This document shows positions 17,171-25,859 of a stretch of 64,000 nt of DNA, piece by piece; position 1 is the first letter of the stretch; each line of letters begins with the position of its first letter. The notes beneath the pieces are model-generated. The model did not search any database. It saw nothing but the letters and a program-made list of their open reading frames with translations, and had not been told where the DNA came from. The position numbers and the translations under genes are program-made. Origin of the DNA: Pandoraea horticolens (GTDB lineage Bacteria; Pseudomonadota; Gammaproteobacteria; Burkholderiales; Burkholderiaceae); assembly GCF_902459555.1 (NCBI RefSeq), contig NZ_CABPSM010000013.1, positions 1 through 64,000 of the forward strand. The letters are read 5' to 3'.

Positions 17171-18121
17171 TTACGGAATCTTAACGGCTTGGTCTGCCGC
17201 ATTGAACTGAAAGTCGTAATCATCGTTTTTCGTCTGTGGGGGGGTAATGCGAACGATTGGAATAAACCCACCGCCGGTGACGTTGTAATAGTCTGTCTGA
17301 TCTTTTTGAGCATTCGCAAGCGCCTGGCCACCAGGGGCGGAGCGGCTCGCTACATAGAAGAACGACTGGATCGGCAGCTCAGCAGGATTAATGGTTTTCG
17401 GCCAAGCTGAGATCACCAACTCGTTGTGGTCGCTGAACTCGGTGTCGCCCAGTAGCTTCATCGCTAGGATTAACTGGTTGAAAGCGTCGGTCGTGTCCTT
17501 ATACGGTGAGCCTTCCCGTACGTCGAAACCACATTGATAGAGGTTTGTATTACTTCCTGCAGGCGCCGCATTCCAATGGGTCAGCCATGCCTGGGCGGTA
17601 ACGATTCCTTGCGCCTGGCAGAGGACACTCTGCGTGGGAAACGTCTGTGTAGGTCCGCACCCAGAGTCAGTAGGTCGGTGGTCTGTCCAGCCGTCCATCG
17701 GAAAAGCGCAAAGTACATCGAGTTTCGCTTTGCCTGCGGGGCCCTTATACGGACCGAGAAGCGGAAACACTGTGAATCCGTTTGAGCCACCGCTCTTGAA
17801 TCCACCGAATTTTGCATCTGTGCGGAGATAGGAAAACGAGATGCGGCCGGTCTTCTGATCTTCCGGGGAAGGTTGCCAGGAATAGTAGCCCGGACCCGGT
17901 TGAGTTTCGCGGATGATAATCCCCGTGCACAAGAATACAGGTGCAGTTTTACTGCCACAGTCACCGTGCGTATCCATATATTGATGCCACATATCGCGCG
18001 CCGTGTGGGGGGTTGTGGCGCTTGCCGCCTCGGCCGCGTTGGCCGCGTTGGCCGCGTTGGCTAGCAACGCAGACAAGACGGAAGTCGTAACGAAAACAAG
18101 CTGAAGCAGTATCTTCCTCAT
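17171..18121 (-). CDS. Secreted halovibrin-like protein (316 aa)
   Basis: An AGGAGAG site precedes the ATG at 18121. A clear signal peptide (MRKILLQLVFVTTSVLSALL then ANA) targets the product to the periplasm or outside. The mature N-terminus carries an Ala/Asn repeat (ANAANAANAAEAA). The rest has eight or more cysteines, many in paired settings (GDCGSK, FLCTG, VLCAF, SGCGP, VLCQA, YQCGFD), which suggests disulphide bonding outside the cytoplasm. The layout (FLCTGIIIRETQPGPGYYSW, FSYLR-DAKF, YQCGFDVREGSPYK, FYNVTGG) matches my recollection of HvnA/HvnC halovibrins. The Vibrio fischeri members of that group were described as secreted ADP-ribosyltransferases. I cannot verify the catalytic residues by eye, so enzymatic activity is not claimed. 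Confidence 0.7.
   Translation of the reverse strand: MRKILLQLVFVTTSVLSALLANAANAANAAEAASATTPHTARDMWHQYMDTHGDCGSKTAPVFLCTGIIIRETQPGPGYYSWQPSPEDQKTGRISFSYLRTDAKFGGFKSGGSNGFTVFPLLGPYKGPAGKAKLDVLCAFPMDGWTDHRPTDSGCGPTQTFPTQSVLCQAQGIVTAQAWLTHWNAAPAGSNTNLYQCGFDVREGSPYKDTTDAFNQLILAMKLLGDTEFSDHNELVISAWPKTINPAELPIQSFFYVASRSAPGGQALANAQKDQTDYYNVTGGGFIPIVRITPPQTKNDDYDFQFNAADQAVKIP
18032..18058 (-). repeat. 9-bp tandem repeat, three copies, at the signal-peptide junction
   Basis: GGCCGCGTT occurs three times in a row on the + strand. It encodes the Ala-Asn-Ala repeats just after the signal peptide of the halovibrin-like protein. Copy-number change would keep the frame. Confidence 0.85.
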
Positions 18122-18430
18122 TTTTCTCTCCTAGACACAGCACGCATTAACGCTGAATTGTTGGCCGAAACAATCGCTTCGCTTGCACAACGACATTGAC
18201 GGTGTGCTTTCTCTGCGTAGAGCCGAGTCTAGACGAGTATGAAATCAGGGAAACCTATCAATGCTAATAGTAGAGCCCTGGAAATGCATGGATGCGCGCG
18301 GCGCCAAGCGCTGAAAGCCTGGCCCGGGAGCTCATTTCCACTTCGGACTGCATCAGGAAGGTCTTTTTGCAGTACTACAATGATGTTTTCCCCATTCGTG
18401 ACCTGACGGATTCTTTCGTGCCACGGGCGT
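18122..18430. other. Intergenic region between halovibrin-like gene and IS remnant
   Basis: It contains the AGGAGAG leader of the halovibrin-like gene and, further out, sequence bordering the transposase fragment. No gene is seen. Confidence 0.4.
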
Positions 18431-18784
18431 CTAGAGATTCACGGCCCCAGCAGTTGAATAACGTTTGCTAACCCGACGAAATTCTGCCAGGGTTAAGTAT
18501 TGCAAACTCGAATGCGGACGCACTTCGTTGTAATGAGTCCGCCAGTTTTCGATCACGATCTTTGCTTCGATTCGGTTCCGAAACCACGCCATCGACGAAC
18601 ATTCATCACGGAATTTTTTGTTGAAGCGTTCGTTGGTATCGTTTTGCCTAGGTTTGCCTGGATCAATCAGTGCCGTCGCGACCTGCCCTTGAACCGCCCA
18701 TTTCAACAGCGCTGTGCTGACAAATTCCGGCCCGTCGTCGAGGTTGAGCCAACTCCTGTTCCCACTCAGAACACCGACAGTCAC
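18431..18784 (-). mobile_element. Truncated IS3-family transposase (orfB, C-terminal part)
   Basis: The minus-strand frame encodes the end of an rve-type DDE integrase core. It shows LDDGPEFVSTAL (second Asp of the DDE triad), LIDPGKPRQNDTNERFNKKF (the segment leading to the Glu) and NWRTHYNEVRPHSSL. The N-terminal half with the first Asp is missing and no orfA precedes it. It therefore cannot transpose. It borders the left end of the T3SS island, next to fragments of an orphan gene family that is also found right of the island. Confidence 0.9.
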
Positions 18785-19040
18785 CGGACAGGCCTCGGGG
18801 TCCGTGGGCCCACAGCCTGTTTCGCAGGAACCGTGGCTCCTGCCCGAGGCGTTGGCCGACAGGCCGTCGAGCTCAGTCCAACAGCCATCTTCCCTCGAAA
18901 CACGCGTAGGGGAAAAGTGCGCAGCGGCGCAGGACGCGGGCTACGTGAGCGATGCAGGTTCAACGTATTCTTCGGCAAAAGCCCCTCGCCAACAGTTAAG
19001 CGATGAGCAGGCGTGTTCGAACAGGCATGGATAGCGCCCC
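18785..19040 (+). pseudogene. Relic of an orphan, candidate-effector family (related to 49994 gene)
   Basis: Bases about 18858-19010 align with about 50525-50680 of the intact 49994 gene. Shared elements at protein level are RPSSS-QQ--SLE-R, AA-QDAG--GDAGST, SSA and LS-EQ. The 5' part is replaced by transposase sequence and the frame ends shortly after the match, so it is a fragment. The family is not one I recognise. Confidence 0.65.
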
Positions 19041-19049
19041 GACAGAGTA

Positions 19050-19352
19050 TTGGGCGATGCAGGAACAACACCAGCAACCCCGGAGCCCCTCTCCCCTCAA
19101 CCGACTGAACCGATCAATTCAGCGTCGACCGGCAGTCAAGTCAGCCAAGATCGGAAGCATAGGTTGCGGATAGTGGAGCCGGAGGACTTGTGCGGGCGAT
19201 GCGTGACGAGCTGGCGAGCACTGGCGACCCATTTAGCCGGGCGGGAGTGGACACGACGGCTCAGTCTGAATCCCTGGGCAGTAAAAAATGGGTATGTAAC
19301 GTTAGAAGGCAAGCTTACCGCGAAGGGACTGCGCCTGTTGAATCAGCAATAG
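19050..19352 (+). CDS. Hypothetical fragment beside the T3SS island
   Basis: This 100-residue frame begins with a Pro/Ser/Thr-rich stretch (TPATPEPLSPQPTEPINSAS) like the linkers of secreted effectors. It ends with a compact-looking tail (NPWAVKNGYVTLEGKLTAKG). Neither part is recognised. The codon usage is less biased than in the neighbouring T3SS genes, and it follows directly on an IS-disrupted relic, so it may itself be a remnant of that gene family. No clear ribosome site is present. Confidence 0.3.
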   Translation: MGDAGTTPATPEPLSPQPTEPINSASTGSQVSQDRKHRLRIVEPEDLCGRCVTSWRALATHLAGREWTRRLSLNPWAVKNGYVTLEGKLTAKGLRLLNQQ

Positions 19353-19436
19353 AGCGACGTTTGGGGCTCCAGCGCGCATGCTTAACGTATCCGGGCCGGC
19401 AACGTGGTCCCGGGGCCTGGCAAGCGCTTGACCACG

Positions 19437-19706
19437 CTAACGGTATGACGTTTTCACAAGCGCGACGACGTCACCGACCGTCACGAGTTTCATAAGCCGA
19501 TCCCGAGTAAGCGTGATTCCCCATCGTTCTTCGAGCACCATCAAGAGCTCAATCAGTTCGAGCGAATCCAGCGCCAGTTCGTCAATAAGCCGTAGTTCGG
19601 CGGCCATGCTCTCGACGGGCAGCCCAGCCAGTTCCGCGATGAGCTGTCGCACCGCGTTGCCCAAGTCCGCCGTATCTATTGTGGCGCCTTCGGATCCGAC
19701 GCTCAT
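19437..19706 (-). CDS. iacP: T3SS-associated acyl carrier protein (IacP/BapB-like)
   Basis: This is an 89-residue acyl carrier protein. Ser48 in the motif ELALDSLELIELL is the predicted attachment site for 4'-phosphopantetheine. The ATG at 19706 overlaps the stop of the upstream gene as ATGA; an ATG two codons earlier (19712) is also possible. In Salmonella SPI-1 (iacP) and B. pseudomallei Bsa (bapB) a dedicated carrier protein occupies this same place at the end of the translocator operon, after the SipA/BapA-type effector. Its role there is in effector secretion or modification. The longer frame from 19775 is just read-through of the preceding gene. Confidence 0.88.
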   Translation of the reverse strand: MSVGSEGATIDTADLGNAVRQLIAELAGLPVESMAAELRLIDELALDSLELIELLMVLEERWGITLTRDRLMKLVTVGDVVALVKTSYR

Positions 19707-21130
19707 GACCATGCCCCTCTGACGGCACTCTTCTTTGCCTCGATACGCGCCAAGATCTCCCCGCCTCCCGTCCATTTACCGTCCGCGCCCTGCTGCCAGT
19801 CCTCCGGCGCCCGGCGAATCGCTGGTTTTTGCTGAGTCTGGCCGGACATCACATTCCCAGCCAGCGAACCAGCAACCGGTACATCGACAGGCTGCGCTTC
19901 CAGCCCGCTGTCGCGCGCCTCGCTACCGTCGACCGCTACGGAAGAGCCAGCCACGGAACGCGCTCTATAAGAACGTTGCACCCCACGGTGTACCTTTGGC
20001 ACATCAGGCCGCCGCGGTCCTTCCAGCTCGTCTGCGATTCGCCCGAATTCCTCGGATGCCACTGGAAGAGCCGCCCCGCTCTCAATGGGCTTGACGTCCT
20101 GATTCTGGTCAGCCTCCACGGTCTGACAGTTCGCCAAATCTGGCATCCCCCTGTCCGGTGTAGCTGTACCGGGGGAGGTCCCATCCGCCGGAGGTGAGGC
20201 GACGACGACACCCGCGCCGTCCGCGTCATTGCGCCACCTGACGTTTCGCAACAGATCCGGGCTGGCGTCCTCTTGACGTAACGCGGTAGCAATCATGCAC
20301 AATTTGACGCCCGGAGAGTCCGCCCCCGTCGCCGACTTGAAAGCATGCTCTTTCATCCTCTGCTGGGCCACCGCCGCGTGCTTGTCTTTCAAGCCATAGA
20401 CATCCCCCACGAGGTTTCCTCCGAGGCGCTCGCCCACGCTTTCATGTATCGCACGCCTCGTACACGCCTCCGATGCGATCTGTGCACTCGAAGCATGCTT
20501 TTCCCATCGACGAAGCGTGAGCTTCTGGAGTTCGCCGAACTTGTTCTTAGTGGTCCCCCCATCGCGGGTAACGTCGCAGCCTCCGGTTCGGGTCGCGCTG
20601 GCCGCCGAGCGAACAAACCCTGAAAACGCCTCGGCGATCTTCTGCAACTCCCGGTCATCCACATTCGCATCTGCGGACTTTGACACCTTATACAGCAGCG
20701 TCGCCACGTTATCGAGCTCGTCACGGTCGAGGCTTGTAAACTGCAGGGCATCGAACGCCCCTCGGTCCGCTTCGTCGAGCAGGCATGCGAGATATGCGCT
20801 GGCATTGCGCTCTTCCGCCGTCTTATACCGCTCCGCCGAGGCATCGGCAAGGCCGGTCTCATGCACTTGAGCATCGCCGCGCGCCGCACTCAGCACGCGC
20901 ACGACCTCGTTGCCGATCACTCCGCCCGTCATGCGCGGGACGGCTGTTGCCACGTCATCGGCGAGCATTTTCCCCACTTCCCTTGACACACAACTCGTGC
21001 CTGCGACTGGCAGCCCTTGAACAGCGTTGCCGACGAAATTGACTCCGGCGAGACTCGATCGCCGCTCCTGTCTATGAGAGGGTGTGGTCAGCGCCATCCG
21101 GGTTTGGCTCGCAATCGCTGAAGTTCCCAT
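19703..21130 (-). CDS. Putative T3SS effector in SipA/BapA position (475 aa)
   Basis: The gene lies between the tip protein and the carrier protein, exactly where sipA (Salmonella) or bapA (B. pseudomallei) sits, and is made from the same operon. I cannot show real homology to either. The N-terminal 40 residues are Ser/Thr/Arg-rich, as T3SS signals often are. Residues about 95-280 appear helical (KTAEERNASAYLACLLDEAD, LDRDELDNVATLLYKVSKSA). Residues about 300-430 are low-complexity and Pro/Ser-rich. The end is charged (DWQQGADGKWTGGGEILARI). No membrane segments or enzyme motifs are visible. The ATG at 21130 follows an AGAGAG site. Effector status is inferred from position. Confidence 0.6.
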   Translation of the reverse strand: MGTSAIASQTRMALTTPSHRQERRSSLAGVNFVGNAVQGLPVAGTSCVSREVGKMLADDVATAVPRMTGGVIGNEVVRVLSAARGDAQVHETGLADASAERYKTAEERNASAYLACLLDEADRGAFDALQFTSLDRDELDNVATLLYKVSKSADANVDDRELQKIAEAFSGFVRSAASATRTGGCDVTRDGGTTKNKFGELQKLTLRRWEKHASSAQIASEACTRRAIHESVGERLGGNLVGDVYGLKDKHAAVAQQRMKEHAFKSATGADSPGVKLCMIATALRQEDASPDLLRNVRWRNDADGAGVVVASPPADGTSPGTATPDRGMPDLANCQTVEADQNQDVKPIESGAALPVASEEFGRIADELEGPRRPDVPKVHRGVQRSYRARSVAGSSVAVDGSEARDSGLEAQPVDVPVAGSLAGNVMSGQTQQKPAIRRAPEDWQQGADGKWTGGGEILARIEAKKSAVRGAWS

Positions 21131-21191
21131 GATCGCTCTCTTCTGTATTCCAATATGATCCGTGTGCTTGCACCGAGCTAGTCCTCAGCCG

Positions 21192-22202
21192 TCAGTTTTG
21201 CAGGTAGCCCTTCCACATCTCCTGCATAGCAGCGATCGTGCTACTTAGCACCTTGACCAGGTTGTCGTACACGGTAATGCGGTGGCTGTACTTCTCCGCC
21301 ATCGTCTGCACATCGGTTTGTATGCCGTTTTCCTCGGAAATGATGCCGTTTGTCCACCATGCCTGATACTTGGCATTGTCGATCGTCCAATCCTTGCCTT
21401 CCCCGTCCAGACTCTTGACCATAGCCTGCAACTTCCCGGAGTTGATGACCACCCCGTAAGTGCCGTCGGCATTCTGTTTCAGCGTCACGGCGCCGTGGAA
21501 CTCGCGTTGCAACGCTTCGGCCTGCGCCGCTGTCAGCGAAACATTCTTCATGGGGCCGCTGAATTTATCCAACACCTTCTGCAGCAGGTCCCTGATGGCG
21601 TCGGCATCAACTACCATGTTCCTACCATCCTTGTCCGCATGCATATGCTGCGAACACTGTGAGATGGCTTCCGATACGTCGGAATAGAACTCGGTCAGCG
21701 TTTGTATGATGTCTGCGTACGCGTCCATCGTCGCCTTGTCGCCGGCGAGGATACCGAATATTTTCTCGAACATTTCCCGGTCGGACACCATTGCGTTGTG
21801 GTCGTCTGCGGTGGTGGAACGCAGCCCAATGTCAGGGCTGCGAATGCCGTCGCCGCGACTTCCCATGCCCTCAGTGCGCCACTTATCGTACGCTTGCGCG
21901 AATGCCTCCCTCGGGCCGTTGCCTTGTACGCTGCGTTTTTCCAGCTCTGCGATCGCGTGCTTCAACTTACTGACCTTCGTATCGCGCATACGTGATTTCA
22001 CGCGAAGCTGAGAGGCGAAATCGTCGGCATTGTCGCGGTCGATACGTTGAACGACATTCACGCTTCCATGGCCATCCTCGGCCAGCGAGTTCTCGTGCCC
22101 GACCTTCTCCGCGTTGTTCGCCATGTCGCCGGACAACTGAGGAGAAAAACGCGATGCTTCGATGCCTAGCTGCAGATTATTCTGAATCGCGATGCTCACC
22201 AT
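21192..22202 (-). CDS. bipD: T3SS needle-tip protein (BipD/SipD/IpaD family)
   Basis: This 336-residue protein is expected to cap the needle and control translocator insertion on host contact. The C-terminal third has the family hallmark: NAKYQAWWTNGIISEENGIQ, then a long helix (VYDNLVKVLSSTIAAMQEMW) ending in KGYLQN. The central region contains paired helices (about 130-190) typical of the tip-protein coiled coil. The N-terminal part (1-130) is the more variable self-chaperoning domain. The ATG at 22202 or the GTG one codon later is the start, both behind TAGGAGAGG. The gene follows the H-NS-like gene and precedes the SipA-position gene, as in the Bsa locus. Confidence 0.93.
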   Translation of the reverse strand: MVSIAIQNNLQLGIEASRFSPQLSGDMANNAEKVGHENSLAEDGHGSVNVVQRIDRDNADDFASQLRVKSRMRDTKVSKLKHAIAELEKRSVQGNGPREAFAQAYDKWRTEGMGSRGDGIRSPDIGLRSTTADDHNAMVSDREMFEKIFGILAGDKATMDAYADIIQTLTEFYSDVSEAISQCSQHMHADKDGRNMVVDADAIRDLLQKVLDKFSGPMKNVSLTAAQAEALQREFHGAVTLKQNADGTYGVVINSGKLQAMVKSLDGEGKDWTIDNAKYQAWWTNGIISEENGIQTDVQTMAEKYSHRITVYDNLVKVLSSTIAAMQEMWKGYLQN

Positions 22203-22257
22203 CCTCTCCTATATCGTCGTTTTGCGGTACATACCGCAACTCCGTCAGTCGCACCGA

Positions 22258-22548
22258 TCAATCCTGATCGATCAGGAACTGCCGTCGATCCTTCCCCCTG
22301 ATCCAGCGCGGCTCCATGCCGCGCCCAGTCCACGTTGCCCCTGTCGACGAATCTCGATACTTGGGCCGGACCGGCGCCGAGGGTTTCGTCCGTTTGTGCC
22401 GCTCGAATATCTCTTGCGCCGTGATCCCATACTCGACCACCTTGGCGCGAATGTCCTCGATAGCCGCCTGCTTCAACTCCTGCCGCATCTGTTCAGCACG
22501 GCGGGTTAACTCCTCTGCTTGTTCCCTAAGTTCGTGGTAAGTCGTCAA
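22258..22548 (-). CDS. bprA: H-NS-like nucleoid protein in the translocator operon (BprA-like)
   Basis: This 96-residue protein has an N-terminal coiled coil (residues 5-60, with EELTRRAEQMRQELKQAAIE). A C-terminal H-NS family DNA-binding tail carries KYRDSSTGATWTGRGMEPRW, the core being the TWTGRG loop that inserts in the AT-rich minor groove. It lies between the second translocator and the tip protein, the place of bprA in B. pseudomallei. It may silence AT-rich promoters of the island, such as the one between the activator and sctD. The start is a TTG at 22548 behind GGGAGGAAAAG, which suggests modest expression. Confidence 0.9.
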   Translation of the reverse strand: MTTYHELREQAEELTRRAEQMRQELKQAAIEDIRAKVVEYGITAQEIFERHKRTKPSAPVRPKYRDSSTGATWTGRGMEPRWIRGKDRRQFLIDQD

Positions 22549-22641
22549 AGTACTTTTCCTCCCTGTCGCGAAATCGATTTATGACTCACATCGAACCCCT
22601 GGAAGGTACATCTCTCCTGGCGAAACGCGCATCATCCGTGA

Positions 22642-23976
22642 TTAGGCCCGCAGATTCGATGCAACCTGACTTGCCACGCCGCCGTTAGCGGTGTTCACCT
22701 GCATTGCGAGGTCATGCATCTTCTGCATCATTTCATGTATTTTCTGCGCGTTCTCGTGATCCCCGTTCGCCGTCGAGCTAGAGGTCTGCTCGTTATTCTG
22801 TTCGAGGGCCTGCTGCGCACGTTCGTTGCTCTGCGCCATGCTTGAGATGCCTTCCGCCTGGTTCTTCGCGATCATGGCGGACGTGCTGACCGCCGAGCCA
22901 ACGTTCTGCTGCTTGGTGCCGATGATCTCGTTCTGCTTATGGTTGATATCGTGCATGTCGATGCGATACTGGCGTGTCGCCCGCTCTTCCGACAACACCG
23001 ACGTGTGTTCTTCGCTGAGCCGGTCTCCGCCAGGCGCCGCCGAAAGACGCACGGTCTCGCCGTTCGGGCGATTGAGGTCTATGCGGGGCGATTCGGTTTC
23101 GGCCAGGGTCGGCCCGTTCCTGCCACGCATCGCGAATTGCTGCTCGGCGTCGAATTTCCTCAGTTCGGCCTGAGGCTTGAGCTCAGTCTGAATGGAATCG
23201 GCTCGAGTGTTGAGCCCCTTCATCTGCATTGCCCCACCAGCCACGCTCAGCGCCCCCAGCAAAACACCGCCGCTGATGGCGCCGCCCAGCATGTCCTGCC
23301 CCTGGCGCTCAAGCGAGCTTGCCTGTGACATTGCGGCTTGGCGCTGAATCGTCACCATCTTGCTTTGCATCGCGAGCTCGCTTTTCTGCGCTTTTCGCAG
23401 CTCCGCGGCGATCTTGAGAAGCACGTTAAACATCTCGTCCTGCACGCCGCTTCCAAAGGTGCCGCCTGCACTGGCGTTCCCTGCGCCACGTTCGGCCGCA
23501 ACGTCGTCCACGCGCGCAGCCTCTGCCTGGCGTTGGCTCACGTCAGGGCGCGACGAAGCACTACCGAACTGATTAAGGAGCATGTCAACGCTCGTCGCCA
23601 CGGACGGATTCTGCGATAGTTCCTTCTGCTTTTCCTGCATTTTTGCGACGCCGTGGGCAACTTCCCGCGCAACCTTCTGCGTGTCCGCCGAAACCGTAGG
23701 AGGCTTCAGGTCAGGGTCGCCCGATTTTTCTGCCGACATTGCCTGGCGAAGCAGTTCATCTTTGCCCGATGCACCCTCTACGCTCGTGTTGCGCGTTCGC
23801 ATGGTCGAGACAACGAACCCTACGAGCGCCAGGTCGTCTTTTTTTGTATCGGATGGGTTGAGTCGGCTCGTTTCCCAACCGACAGCCGGATCTCGCGACT
23901 GCTCGGCCCTTGGGCCTCCGGACTGCGACGGATCCGAAAGAATGCGCTGAGATGCAATGGAACCAATTTCGACCAT
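22642..23976 (-). CDS. bipC: T3SS translocator BipC (SipC/IpaC family)
   Basis: This 444-residue protein is predicted to form the host-membrane translocon together with BipB. One central hydrophobic segment (MLGGAISGGVLLGALSVAGG) lies near residue 245, as expected for the minor translocator. Long Gln/Ala-rich helices follow, and the C-terminal region (NERAQQALEQNNEQ, then MQKMHDLAMQVNTANGGVAS) resembles the SipC/IpaC end. The start ATG at 23976 has an ACGGAGG site. The longer frame to 24027 overlaps the upstream stop region and lacks such a site. It is preceded by bipB and followed by the H-NS-like gene. Confidence 0.9.
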   Translation of the reverse strand: MVEIGSIASQRILSDPSQSGGPRAEQSRDPAVGWETSRLNPSDTKKDDLALVGFVVSTMRTRNTSVEGASGKDELLRQAMSAEKSGDPDLKPPTVSADTQKVAREVAHGVAKMQEKQKELSQNPSVATSVDMLLNQFGSASSRPDVSQRQAEAARVDDVAAERGAGNASAGGTFGSGVQDEMFNVLLKIAAELRKAQKSELAMQSKMVTIQRQAAMSQASSLERQGQDMLGGAISGGVLLGALSVAGGAMQMKGLNTRADSIQTELKPQAELRKFDAEQQFAMRGRNGPTLAETESPRIDLNRPNGETVRLSAAPGGDRLSEEHTSVLSEERATRQYRIDMHDINHKQNEIIGTKQQNVGSAVSTSAMIAKNQAEGISSMAQSNERAQQALEQNNEQTSSSTANGDHENAQKIHEMMQKMHDLAMQVNTANGGVASQVASNLRA

Positions 23977-24023
23977 GTTGGCCTCCGTAGATGTTAGGTT
24001 GACAGAATCTGAGACGTACACGG

Positions 24024-25859
24024 TCACACCGCGCGTGCATTGCGCAGCACCTGCTCCCCTGCCGAAACCTGAGCTGCCATCGAATTAGACATCTCCTGCA
24101 TGAGCTGAGTGAGCACCTGATTCTGGGCAGCGAACGTTTCGACCGCCTGCCGGAGCAAGTCACCGATCAGCCTCGAGTCGCAAAGTGCACGTTTGATCTC
24201 GGCCATCAGGTTCATAGCTCGCTTCTCCTCCATGCCGATCACAACATCGCCGACGGCTTGACTCACCTGGTTGCCCATGTTCAGTGCTATGCTGGCGCGC
24301 TCGATCCGGTTCGCAACCAGCAAGGTACCCGCCTCCGTTTCGATGCCGACGGCCTTGCCGAGACGCCCCATGAGCACTTCGGCGCGCGCCGCTAGCGACT
24401 TGAGACCCGAGTTCTCGATCGCTTCCATCAGCGTTTTGACCATTGTCGAGTCAAGGGTCCTGGTGAGATGACTCGCCATGACGTCTGCCACTCGCTGCGC
24501 CACAGCCCTCACGAGAGTCACGCCCAGGACCGCGGCCGCAACCAGCGCCACCCCGGTAATAACCGCACCGATGATGGAGCCGACGAATTGCGCGGTGTCG
24601 CTGTTGACCCCAAAAGCCTCCAGCACACTCGCAATTGCATCGGAAACCAGACTCATGAGCGGCTTGAGAATAGCCATAACCGGCTGCATCAGCTTGTCAA
24701 TGATAGAAAAGCCGGTTGCCGCCTTGACGACCTGGTCCCCGATCACAAGCGCCAAGCCGACGGCCACAAGAGCGAGACTGGCTCCTCCAGTAAACACCGC
24801 CGCTGCAACACCCATCGCTGTAATGACCCAGCCAAGGGTCTTGCCGATGCAGCCCATCGTCTTTTGCATTTCCTCAGCTTTTCTCACCTGAGCCTGATAT
24901 TCGTCAGATTTCTTCCGCATCGCCTCCTGACGCCTGGCCTGCATCTCAGTGAAGAGCTTCTGCTGCGTCTCGAGCTCCAGCACGCTACCCTTGGACATCA
25001 GCGCCGACAGCTCGCCAAGGATCCTCGTCAACTCGGCCTCTCCGCCAAAGCGCTCACGCTCTGCCTGTCGCACAACAGGAGAACCCGGCCCCAACTGCCG
25101 CATTGCATCTTGCACGGCGGAGTTGGCCTTCGACTCCGCCTCAACTGCCCGGTGCGCCTTGGTCGCCGCGTCGTCTGCGGCCGCAGCGGCCGCCGCCCGT
25201 TCGGTCATCGTATGGAATTTGGCCGCATTCGCCACCGCCTGAGCATCGTCAACCGCGCTCCTGCACTTCTGAATGTCAGCAGCGGAAGCTCCGCGCCGTT
25301 GCGCGTCCGCCAATGCCCGCCTCGCTTCATCCAGCGCCTTGTCGGCCATTTTTTCCGCCTGGACGGCCTGGGCCACATTGCCCGCCGCCTGCGAGGCCGC
25401 CTGGGTCGCTTCATGCGCAACATTATTCGCCGCAGCAGCCTCCAGGCTAAGTTGCTCAAGCGTGTTCTTTATCGCGGCAGAAAGCTCGTTCCACATCCGC
25501 GCATTGAGTTTCAGCTGATTTACGCTATCGCTGGTCGCAGTCGATTCGAGAACGGCCAGCACTTCCGTCAACGTCGCAACACCCGAACGCCCTGGCGTCG
25601 CCGCCTCCTTGGCGCCACCCATTCCGCCCTCGGCGCCGGAAAGCGCCACCTCGTATCGCGGCTCGACCAAGCGCGGTGCGCCCCCTAGCCGCTCTGCGGC
25701 ATCGGGACTCGAAGCACGCTTCGACATCTCTCTCAAAAACGCGCGTTGCGCCGCTGACAACACCGCTTCTTGTTCGCTTGGGGACAGCTTACCCAGCACG
25801 CCCACCGCTTCACGCAACGGGTGCCTCTGATATACGTTGTCCAACGGTGCCGTTGTCAT
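24024..25859 (-). CDS. bipB: T3SS translocator BipB (SipB/IpaB family)
   Basis: The 611-residue major translocator forms the pore in the host membrane. The N-terminal half (about 100-310) is a long Ala-rich coiled coil (AAANNVAHEATQAASQAA, FGGEAELTRILGELSALMSK). Two hydrophobic helices follow: LGWVITAMGVAAAVFTGGAS with its continuation near residues 340-375, and FVGSIIGAVITGVALVAAAV near 425-450. This is the typical SipB/IpaB arrangement. The ATG at 25859 overlaps the stop of the chaperone gene as ATGA, and GGAAG precedes it. The upstream in-frame ATG at 25892 is inside the chaperone gene. BipB needs the BicA chaperone encoded just upstream. Confidence 0.94.
   Translation of the reverse strand: MTTAPLDNVYQRHPLREAVGVLGKLSPSEQEAVLSAAQRAFLREMSKRASSPDAAERLGGAPRLVEPRYEVALSGAEGGMGGAKEAATPGRSGVATLTEVLAVLESTATSDSVNQLKLNARMWNELSAAIKNTLEQLSLEAAAANNVAHEATQAASQAAGNVAQAVQAEKMADKALDEARRALADAQRRGASAADIQKCRSAVDDAQAVANAAKFHTMTERAAAAAAADDAATKAHRAVEAESKANSAVQDAMRQLGPGSPVVRQAERERFGGEAELTRILGELSALMSKGSVLELETQQKLFTEMQARRQEAMRKKSDEYQAQVRKAEEMQKTMGCIGKTLGWVITAMGVAAAVFTGGASLALVAVGLALVIGDQVVKAATGFSIIDKLMQPVMAILKPLMSLVSDAIASVLEAFGVNSDTAQFVGSIIGAVITGVALVAAAVLGVTLVRAVAQRVADVMASHLTRTLDSTMVKTLMEAIENSGLKSLAARAEVLMGRLGKAVGIETEAGTLLVANRIERASIALNMGNQVSQAVGDVVIGMEEKRAMNLMAEIKRALCDSRLIGDLLRQAVETFAAQNQVLTQLMQEMSNSMAAQVSAGEQVLRNARAV

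Noticed and set aside
24468-25688. A 406-codon + strand open frame over bipB
   Set aside because: It lies antisense to a well-identified translocator; its translation is His/Arg/Leu-rich and resembles no protein.
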